Of a stretch of 9,997 bases of DNA, positions 1-5,182 are shown piece by piece (positions within the stretch are counted from its first letter, which is position 1; each line of letters starts with the position of its first letter). The position numbers and the translations under genes were made by a program. Under the pieces are notes generated by a model. It saw only the letters and a list, made by a program, of their open reading frames with translations, had not been told where the DNA came from and did not search any database. The stretch comes from Candidatus Woesearchaeota archaeon. Its GTDB lineage: Archaea; Nanobdellota; Nanobdellia; Woesearchaeales; JACPBV01. The stretch is from assembly GCA_019322475.1 (NCBI GenBank), contig JAHWIN010000017.1, positions 1 to 9,997 on the forward strand, read 5' to 3'.

Positions 1-110
1 CAGAACCTTCGGTTCCGACACCTCCGAAGTTTTGTTATGCAAAAACAATAAAGAGAGTAAGGCATGGAAATAAGTTCATGTCAATATACAGATATATAGA
101 TACAGAATAA
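1..110. other. Unassigned left edge
   Basis: No gene can be supported here. The + strand is open from the window edge in two frames, ending at TAA 71-73 and TAA 108-110. Either could be the last residues of a gene that starts outside the window, but neither tail is recognisable. An inverted repeat CTTCGG/CCGAAG lies near positions 7-30. On the minus strand this is the 3' flank of the tRNA. Confidence 0.3.
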
Positions 111-228
111 TGGGCGTGAGAGGATTTGAACCCCCGACCTTCAGCTTAGAAGGCTTTAGCGGGGCACATAAAATCTTGTTTAAGATGATAGATGCCAAGT
201 CGCTCTATCCAAGCTGAGCTACACGCCC
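111..228 (-). tRNA. tRNA-Arg(TCT) with an intron upstream of the anticodon
   Basis: On the minus strand an acceptor stem GGGCGTG/CACGCCC with discriminator A (111) encloses a D arm (GCTC, 10-nt loop, GAGC), and a T arm GGGGG-TTCAAAT-CCTCT with two G-T pairs. The anticodon loop CTTCTAA places anticodon TCT at 150-148. The 3' half of the anticodon stem is GCTGA (145-141). The D-arm and the anticodon half are separated by extra sequence, so an intron is needed. Two placements fit. An intron at 153-193 (41 nt) leaves stem TTGGC/GCTGA, with two G-T pairs but two unexplained extra bases after position 26. An intron at 156-198 (43 nt, after C28) gives a normal-length tRNA with four Watson-Crick pairs and one A-A mismatch. 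The intron itself can fold (GGCA/TGCC; ATCTT/AAGAT with loop AAAC). I could not find a perfect bulge-helix-bulge, so the splice sites are unresolved. No CCA is encoded. Confidence 0.85.
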
Positions 229-250
229 ATGCATTGCTGTAGTCTGAAGT

Positions 251-262
251 ATATATTTAAAT
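251..262 (-). promoter_or_regulatory. TATA box of the tRNA-Arg gene
   Basis: Read on the minus strand, the A/T element TTTAAATATATA is centred about 29 nt before the first base of the tRNA (228). That is the usual distance for an archaeal TATA box and start site. It lies back to back with the promoter of the plus-strand unit. Confidence 0.6.
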
Positions 263-274
263 CTTTCCACAAGG

Positions 275-282
275 TTTATATA
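275..282 (+). promoter_or_regulatory. TATA box of the small ORF-trmI unit
   Basis: TTTATATA is centred about 29 nt before the ATG at 308. The predicted transcription start therefore falls on or next to that ATG, implying a leaderless mRNA. This spacing supports choosing ATG 308 over the in-frame TTG at 290. Confidence 0.6.
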
Positions 283-307
283 GGGAGTTTTGTTTTTTAG
301 GGGTAAG

Positions 308-526
308 ATGAACACTATCTACAGATTATTACAAAACAGTTATAGGGTTAATCCTGCCTGGGGGAATCAACCTGCAGGGGATGCTCCTAACAGAGATTTA
401 GGTAGCGGAGCAAATGTATACAAAGGAAAAGAGCCAGAACCTAAAGAAGGTCCAATGGAAAGAACAGCCATCAATGACTTTTATTCGCAAAAACCCTCAG
501 CATTATACATTGATATTATAATATGA
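308..526 (+). CDS. Unknown 72-residue protein, coupled to trmI
   Basis: I do not recognise this protein. It is 72 residues long. The first dozen residues could form a short helix (MNTIYRLLQNSYRV). The middle (about residues 16-50) is rich in Gly, Pro, Asn, Lys and Glu and is probably disordered, and the end is hydrophobic (YIDIII). There is no signal peptide or clear membrane span. Three things argue that it is a real gene: a TATA box at the leaderless distance from ATG 308, an uninterrupted frame with ordinary codon use, and a stop codon (TGA 524-526) that overlaps the trmI start as ATGA. The overlap predicts translational coupling and a shared mRNA with trmI. An in-frame TTG at 290 would add six residues but would lie upstream of the predicted transcript start. 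Function is unknown; a partner or regulator of the methyltransferase is only a guess from position. Confidence 0.6.
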   Translation: MNTIYRLLQNSYRVNPAWGNQPAGDAPNRDLGSGANVYKGKEPEPKEGPMERTAINDFYSQKPSALYIDIII

Positions 527-1275
527 ATACTACCAGAATGACACAAATAAAAAAAATACTTATATCTGAAGAAGGGAAGATGTTCTATATCAAAGATATT
601 TCAAAGGACTTTCACTGCCAGTTTGGGCTTGTGAAGGCAAAAGACCTGAGGAAGAAAGCAGGTTCAGAGGCAAGGACCAATACAGGCAAGAAATTAAGGG
701 TGTCTGAGCCTTCTTTTATAGACTGCTATAAGAAGATAAAGAGGGCTCCGCAGATAATAACGCGGAAGGATGTAGGGATGATAATAGCGGAGACAGGCAT
801 CAATAAGGAGTCTAAGGCTGTCGATGCAGGGGCTGGATCTGGGGCCTTGGCCTGTTTTTTGGCCAACATATGCAAAGAGGTAACGACGTATGATGTAAGG
901 AAGGATTTTATCAAGATCGTAGAGGGGAACAAGGAATTCCTTAACCTGGGAAACCTAAAAATAAAGAACAAGGATATCTATAAAGGGATAAGCGAAAGGG
1001 ATGTTGACCTTGTAACGCTGGATGTCCCTGAGCCCTGGAAGGCTATAGGGGCTGTGAAGAAGGCGCTTAAGGCAGGGGGGTTCTTGGTATCTTATTCTCC
1101 TACTATACCTCAGGTAATGGATTTTATTGGAAAAGTGAATGGAGATAAAGGGATCATGCACCTGAAAACTATAGAGGTCATACAGAGGGAATGGGAGATA
1201 GACGGAAGGAAGGTAAGGCCAAAGACTACCCAGACAGTGCATACCGGGTTTTTGAGCTTCTGCAGGAAGGTTTGA
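523..1275 (+). CDS. trmI: tRNA (adenine-N1)-methyltransferase TrmI
   Basis: A 250-residue Rossmann-fold, S-adenosylmethionine-dependent methyltransferase of the TrmI family. This family makes m1A in the T-loop of tRNA; in archaea it is known to act on A57 and A58. Visible marks are a small N-terminal domain (about 1-75), the lead-in KRAPQIITRKDVGMI (73-87), the SAM motif VDAGAGSGAL (100-109), the acidic residue of motif II (D124 in TTYD), the catalytic-region motif LDVPEPW (166-172), SPTIPQV (192-198), and the C-terminal RPKTTQTVHTGF (232-243). The length matches archaeal TrmI, and nothing essential seems missing. The start ATG 523 overlaps the stop of the small gene before it, and a second in-frame ATG at 538 is an alternative. 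The tRNA-Arg encoded next door carries both A57 and A58 (loop TTCAAAT), so it would be a plausible substrate. Confidence 0.92.
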   Translation: MNTTRMTQIKKILISEEGKMFYIKDISKDFHCQFGLVKAKDLRKKAGSEARTNTGKKLRVSEPSFIDCYKKIKRAPQIITRKDVGMIIAETGINKESKAVDAGAGSGALACFLANICKEVTTYDVRKDFIKIVEGNKEFLNLGNLKIKNKDIYKGISERDVDLVTLDVPEPWKAIGAVKKALKAGGFLVSYSPTIPQVMDFIGKVNGDKGIMHLKTIEVIQREWEIDGRKVRPKTTQTVHTGFLSFCRKV

Positions 1276-1290
1276 AAACTCCTGAGATGT

Positions 1291-1336
1291 TTCTATAGAT
1301 AGAATGGTTTTTTATAGAATTGTTCTATATATAGAA
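1291..1336. repeat. Palindrome cluster in the convergent trmI/GNAT gap
   Basis: The gap between two convergent stop codons (1275 and 1341) holds a perfect 14-bp palindrome at 1323-1336 (TTCTATATATAGAA) and a near-copy at 1291-1304 (TTCTAT-AG-ATAGAA), exactly 32 bp apart. A third inverted pair, TATAGAA-TTG-TTCTATA, lies at 1313-1329 and shares its right half with the second palindrome. A run of six T at 1308-1313 follows the first palindrome on the plus strand. Bidirectional transcription termination is the simplest role. A dimeric-protein site array is the alternative. Confidence 0.65.
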
Positions 1337-1340
1337 TAAT

Positions 1341-1808
1341 TCAGAAAAACCTGCTGAAGACAAATTCGTCCTTTCCCCTGTAATAATGGCTTTTTAGGGT
1401 TGTTTCATTGTTACAGCCCATCTTCTTATAGAATGCCTGTGCAGCCTTATTGTCAGCGTGGGTCAGGATGTAGAGTTTCCTCAGCTTAAAGCCTTGCTTT
1501 TTATATTCTGAATCTGCCTCTTTTATCAGCTCGTTAAAAAGGGCTTTTCCAAGGTTCTTGCCCCTGAACTCCTTGAGGACAGCTATCCTGTCAAGCTCGC
1601 AGAGCTGGTGCTTCGGAAGGCCGTGCATCTGCCATGTCGTAAGGCCTGCAATCCTTCCATTGTCATCTGCCACGATGTAATTATAGCCTTTTGATGTCTC
1701 CTGCCTGAAGATGTTGATTCCCTCTTCTATGGAATCAACATTGTAGCATTCCTTCAGAACGGATGCTATGCCTACTGCGTCTTTTGGGGATGCTTTTCTG
1801 AGCTTCAT
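1341..1808 (-). CDS. GNAT-family N-acetyltransferase, coupled to glmS
   Basis: A 155-residue single-domain GNAT protein. The acetyl-CoA pyrophosphate loop is RGKNLGKAL (82-90), preceded by the beta strand CELDRIAVL (70-78). The motif-B region is HADNKAAQAFYKKMGC (117-132), with the usual Tyr (Y127) that often acts as general acid. The substrate cannot be read from this alone. Its start overlaps the stop of glmS as ATGA (1805-1808), so the two are likely co-translated. GlmS makes glucosamine-6-phosphate, and in eukaryotes the next step is done by a GNAT of about this size (GNA1). A glucosamine-phosphate acetyltransferase role is therefore an attractive inference. A RimI-like protein or small-molecule acetyltransferase remains possible. 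The reading frame is intact and the length is normal. Confidence 0.85.
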   Translation of the reverse strand: MKLRKASPKDAVGIASVLKECYNVDSIEEGINIFRQETSKGYNYIVADDNGRIAGLTTWQMHGLPKHQLCELDRIAVLKEFRGKNLGKALFNELIKEADSEYKKQGFKLRKLYILTHADNKAAQAFYKKMGCNNETTLKSHYYRGKDEFVFSRFF

Positions 1809-3634
1809 TCTACTGTTATGCTCTTGCTAAGGTTCTTAGGCCTGTCACAGTCACAGCCTTTAAGGTCAGCGATATAATAAGCCAGCAGCTGCAAAGGTAT
1901 AACAGACAATATAGGTGTCAGGATATAAGAAGTTTTGGGTATATAGAGGTTATGGTCAACTATCTTCTTAACCTCTTCATCTCCTTTGGTCTCTATAGCT
2001 ATAACTATGCCGCCTCTTGAATGCACCTCTTCTATGTTGCTCAACACTTTCTTATAGGTCCTGCTGTCTTTTGTTGCTATCACAACGACAGGCATCTCCC
2101 TGTCGATCAAGGCTATAGGGCCGTGCTTCATCTCTGCAGCAGGGTAGCCTTCTGCGTGTATGTATGATATCTCTTTCAGCTTTAAGGCTCCTTCAAGGGC
2201 AACGGGAAAATTTATGCCTCTTCCAAGGTATAAGGCATTTGCCTTTTTGTAAAACTTTTTGGCGTGCAGCCTTATGTAATCTTTTTCCCCTAAAACAGAA
2301 TGCATCTGCAGGGGAAGCTTCCTAAGGTCCCTCACCCTGTTCCTGACCTGCTCTTCAGGAAGGATACCCCTTGCTTTTCCAAGATAAACCGTGAGCATAT
2401 AAAGGACTACCAGCTGGGATGTGAATGCCTTTGTCGAAGCTACGCCTATCTCCGGGCCTGCCCTTGTGTAAAGGACGCTGTCAGATTCACGGGCTATAGA
2501 GCTTCCCCTGACATTCACTATAGAGATTATCTTTGCGCCTTTTTTCCTGGCTTCCCTCAATGCAGCCAATGTGTCTGCTGTCTCCCCGCTTTGGGAGATA
2601 GAGATGATGAGGTCTGAGCTTCCTACTATCGGGTCACGGTACCTGAATTCAGATGCATATTCCACCTCTACGGGGATCCTTGCCAATTCCTCGAGCATAA
2701 ATTCCCCTATAAGGCCTGCATGCCAGGATGTTCCGCATGCCACTATTATTATCTTTTTTATATCTTTTATCTCATCTTCGCTTAAGCTAAGCTCTTCCTT
2801 GAGAAGGATATCTGAATCCTGCAGCCTTCCATTAATGGCCTCTGTTATAACCTGGGGCTGCTCAAATATCTCTTTCAACATGAAATGCTTGAATCCCTGC
2901 TTTTGCGCCTGCTCTTCCCCCCATCCTATATTCTCTTCTTTCTTCTCTTTTTTGCTTCCGTCCAGGCCGAAGAGATCTATGGTGTTTTTTTTCAAGACAG
3001 CAATCTCTTTATTATCAAGATAGATGACCTTTTTTGTATGGTTAAGAAGAGCGGGTATGTCAGAGCTGATAAGATTTTCTTCTTTTCCAACGCCTATGAC
3101 AAGGGGGCTTTCATTCCTTGCAGCGATAAGCTCATCATGGCCTGAGTGCATGATGCCAAGCGCATAGGACCCTTCCAGCTTCCTTAACGAGGCCAGGACA
3201 GCTTCCTTAAGGTTCCCACCATAGTTCTCTTCTATCAGGTGGGCGATAACCTCTGTGTCTGTATCTGAAGAAAAGCTATGGCCTTTTTTCTTAAGCTCGT
3301 CCCTGAGCTCGCTGTAATTTTCTATTATGCCATTATGGACTACTGCGATCTTTTTGCTGCAATCAGTATGTGGATGGGCGTTCTCTTTTGTTGTCTTTCC
3401 ATGAGTGCTCCATCTTGAATGGGCCAATCCTATGCTTCCCTTTAAACCTGAGAAATTGACTTTTTTATCTACCTCATCGATCTTGCCTATGCCTTTTCTT
3501 ATCGAGAGCTTATTTTTGTGTATTGATGCCATCCCTGCAGAATCATAGCCGCGGTATTCAAGCTTTTTTATGCCTTCTAAAAGGATCCTTCCGATATCTT
3601 CCTCAGAGGTTATTATCCCAAATATACCGCACAT
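1805..3634 (-). CDS. glmS: Glutamine-fructose-6-phosphate aminotransferase (isomerizing)
   Basis: A 609-residue GlmS, which converts fructose-6-phosphate and glutamine to glucosamine-6-phosphate and glutamate, the entry to amino-sugar synthesis. It begins MCGIFGI, giving the N-terminal nucleophile Cys after Met removal. The glutaminase domain shows SRWSTHG (73-79) and HNGIIEN (100-106). The synthase half has two SIS domains: ACGTSWHAG (299-307) and SQSGET (347-352), then GRGINFPVALEGALKLKE (471-488), with catalytic-type E488 and H504 (in KHGPIAL), K603, and the standard C-terminus KNLSKSITVE. Length and residue spacing match bacterial GlmS closely. The frame is open 12 codons further upstream, but the Cys must follow the initiator Met, and a TATA box lies about 29 nt before ATG 3634, so the mRNA is probably leaderless. 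A GNAT gene follows with an ATGA overlap. Confidence 0.97.
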   Translation of the reverse strand: MCGIFGIITSEEDIGRILLEGIKKLEYRGYDSAGMASIHKNKLSIRKGIGKIDEVDKKVNFSGLKGSIGLAHSRWSTHGKTTKENAHPHTDCSKKIAVVHNGIIENYSELRDELKKKGHSFSSDTDTEVIAHLIEENYGGNLKEAVLASLRKLEGSYALGIMHSGHDELIAARNESPLVIGVGKEENLISSDIPALLNHTKKVIYLDNKEIAVLKKNTIDLFGLDGSKKEKKEENIGWGEEQAQKQGFKHFMLKEIFEQPQVITEAINGRLQDSDILLKEELSLSEDEIKDIKKIIIVACGTSWHAGLIGEFMLEELARIPVEVEYASEFRYRDPIVGSSDLIISISQSGETADTLAALREARKKGAKIISIVNVRGSSIARESDSVLYTRAGPEIGVASTKAFTSQLVVLYMLTVYLGKARGILPEEQVRNRVRDLRKLPLQMHSVLGEKDYIRLHAKKFYKKANALYLGRGINFPVALEGALKLKEISYIHAEGYPAAEMKHGPIALIDREMPVVVIATKDSRTYKKVLSNIEEVHSRGGIVIAIETKGDEEVKKIVDHNLYIPKTSYILTPILSVIPLQLLAYYIADLKGCDCDRPKNLSKSITVE

Positions 3635-3657
3635 TTTATATATATGGATTAAGAGTA

Positions 3658-3668
3658 GGTTTATAAGC
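3658..3668. promoter_or_regulatory. Symmetric TATA element shared by divergent genes
   Basis: The only strong TATA-like element near the middle of the 60-bp divergent gap is GGTTTATAAGC. It contains the palindrome TTATAA (3661-3666). It lies about 29 nt from the glmS ATG (3634) on one side and about 31 nt from the membrane-protein ATG (3695) on the other, the right distance for both. A second A/T run, TTTTATATATAT (3634-3645), lies against the glmS start and could serve only the plus direction, giving a leader of about 25 nt. Confidence 0.55.
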
Positions 3669-3694
3669 ATTATGAATCGAGGATACCTGCTAAA

Positions 3695-4024
3695 ATGGCC
3701 TTAACTAAAATTACAGGGATGATAATAATATTGTTCGGCTTCTTTATCGGCCTGACATACTTCAATATAGTTCCAGGCACTATTTTTGGCTATGATTTTA
3801 TCATGGTGGGGGTAATCATCTTCATCCTGCATGAAGCGCATGCCCTTATCAGGAACAGCCTAAGCGATACAAACAAAATCGTAAGCGTAGGGGTACCTTT
3901 GATATTTATGATAACTGCAGGATCCTATCCTGCCAGGGGCTTCTTTCCGGAAGCTATTGCCAGCTCAATTCCGCTGGTAATCTCTGCATTTATGGTTTCA
4001 GAAGGCCTTTACAGGCTTCATTAA
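3695..4024 (+). CDS. Small integral membrane protein of unknown function
   Basis: A 109-residue hydrophobic protein I cannot assign. Likely membrane segments are about residues 5-25, 34-52, 65-78 and 84-104, with short polar turns (KIVSVG, SYPARGFFPEA). The second segment ends in HEAHALIR (46-53), whose two His and one Glu stand out in an otherwise apolar chain and could bind a metal, but this is a guess. The start ATG 3695 lies about 31 nt from the shared TATA element. A weak GAGG (3679-3682) is too far upstream to be convincing as a ribosome site. Only one base separates its stop from the DUF99 start, so the two are almost certainly one transcription unit. Confidence 0.75.
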   Translation: MALTKITGMIIILFGFFIGLTYFNIVPGTIFGYDFIMVGVIIFILHEAHALIRNSLSDTNKIVSVGVPLIFMITAGSYPARGFFPEAIASSIPLVISAFMVSEGLYRLH

Positions 4025-4025
4025 A

Positions 4026-4589
4026 ATGTACAAAAAAGAGATAAGGACATTAGGCATAGATGACTCCCCATTCAGGAAGTTTACAAAAGGGGATGTTCTT
4101 GTGGTAGGGACATTATTCAGGGGGGGAATGATCCTGGACGGCCTTGTCTCTACAAAGGTAAGGATAGACGGAAGGAATTCTACGGAAAAGCTTGCCAGGA
4201 TGATAAACAGGTCAAAGTTCAGGAGACAGCTAAGGTGCATCCTGCTTAATGGCATAGCGTTAGGGGGGTTTAATGTTGTAGATATAAAGGAGCTGAATAA
4301 AAAGACAGGGATACCTGTCATTGTGGTGATAAGGAAATACCCTGATTTCAAGAAGATTGAGGATACCCTGAAAAGGATAAATAAAAAAGGAAAATATGAG
4401 CTTATACAGAAAGCAGGCCCTGTAGAAAAGACAGACAAGATCTATATCCAAAGGAAAGGGATAAGCAAGGAAAAGGCGAAGGAGATCATAAAGATCACCT
4501 GCACCAGGTCTTTGATACCTGAGCCGATAAGGGCTGCACACCTTATCGCCGGAGGAATTGTTAACGGGGAGAGCAGGGGGAAGGCCTAA
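4026..4589 (+). CDS. DUF99 / UPF0215 family protein
   Basis: A 187-residue member of the archaeal DUF99 (UPF0215) family. Diagnostic stretches are LGIDDSPF (9-16), VVGTLFRGGMILDG (26-39), LLNGIALGGFNVVDI (73-87) and KTGIPVIVV (93-101). The fold is, to my knowledge, related to endonuclease V/RNase H-like nucleases, and some databases label the family as an endonuclease. I cannot verify this and no catalytic claim is made here. The length is typical. It follows the small membrane protein by one base, probably translated by coupling since no ribosome site is seen. Its 3' end overlaps the convergent nitroreductase by 4 bp (4586-4589). Confidence 0.9.
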   Translation: MYKKEIRTLGIDDSPFRKFTKGDVLVVGTLFRGGMILDGLVSTKVRIDGRNSTEKLARMINRSKFRRQLRCILLNGIALGGFNVVDIKELNKKTGIPVIVVIRKYPDFKKIEDTLKRINKKGKYELIQKAGPVEKTDKIYIQRKGISKEKAKEIIKITCTRSLIPEPIRAAHLIAGGIVNGESRGKA

Positions 4590-5152
4590 AATCTATTTCT
4601 GTGCAGGATTCCTTTAAGAGTTCTTTTAGGCACATGGAGCACATCATTTTCCCTGTAATATCCAGTTTTTGAACCTGCCTCTTCTACAATCGGCTGCTCT
4701 TCCGGATAGCCTAAAGCTATAACCAGGCCAACAAAGTAATCATCCGGAACATTTAGCCTTTTACTTATTTGTTCTTTATCTATAGAGCCCATCATGCAGG
4801 AGCCTATACCATTTTCGAAGGCAACCAGCGAGATGTTCTGAGCTGCTATCCCCACATCATACTTATAGTAATCTTCAGAACCCTGCCTTACAACCATAAC
4901 AATAAGGGCAGCAGGCTCGAAGCCTTTTCTTGCTTTTTTATCCTCTGAGATAAAGCCTCCAAAATTGATCATGGGCAGTAAGCTTTTCAAGAGCTTTGAG
5001 TCATCTATAACAATATACTCAAGCGGCTGGAGATTCCTTGCAGAAGAGCTTAATCTTGCAGCATCTATGCATTTTTCCAGAATTTCGTAATCTAGCTTAT
5101 CCTGCTTAAATAACCTGATTGCCCTTTTGTTTATTATTGCCCTGTAGATCAT
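4586..5152 (-). CDS. Nitroreductase-family FMN oxidoreductase
   Basis: A 188-residue protein of the nitroreductase family, which binds FMN as a dimer and reduces varied substrates with NAD(P)H. Marks in order are the N-terminal KRAIRLF (9-15) with the Arg pair that contacts the FMN phosphate, SSSARNLQP (35-43) matching the SxxNxQP flavin loop, DVGIAAQNISLVA (99-111), GIGSCMMGS (115-123), and ALGYP (146-150). The subtype is close to the short archaeal and clostridial forms, but the substrate cannot be told. It begins 30 bp after ABCE1 on the same strand, so read-through from that gene is likely. A CATATAAGC element close upstream of its ATG lies only about 10 nt away, too near to be a normal TATA box. 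It converges on DUF99 with a 4-bp overlap. Confidence 0.92.
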   Translation of the reverse strand: MIYRAIINKRAIRLFKQDKLDYEILEKCIDAARLSSSARNLQPLEYIVIDDSKLLKSLLPMINFGGFISEDKKARKGFEPAALIVMVVRQGSEDYYKYDVGIAAQNISLVAFENGIGSCMMGSIDKEQISKRLNVPDDYFVGLVIALGYPEEQPIVEEAGSKTGYYRENDVLHVPKRTLKGILHRNRF

Positions 5153-5182
5153 TTTAAGCTTATATGCAAAGTTCCACTATCC

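Noticed and set aside
290..307. TTG start six codons before the small ORF upstream of trmI
   Set aside because: It would lie upstream of the predicted transcription start from the TATA box at 275-282.
2300..3145. Plus-strand open frames inside glmS
   Set aside because: They are antisense to a well-conserved enzyme, have low-complexity Ser/Phe-rich translations, and lack start signals.
3635..3670. Twelve-residue N-terminal extension of GlmS
   Set aside because: GlmS needs Cys directly after the initiator Met, and the TATA box at 3660-3666 lies inside this extension.
3998..4541. Minus-strand open frames opposite DUF99
   Set aside because: The plus frame has family motifs and operon spacing; the antisense translations show none.
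5155..5168. TATA box for the nitroreductase gene (CATATAAGC on the minus strand)
   Set aside because: It is about 10 nt from the ATG, so transcription would start inside the gene; no alternative downstream start fits the family.
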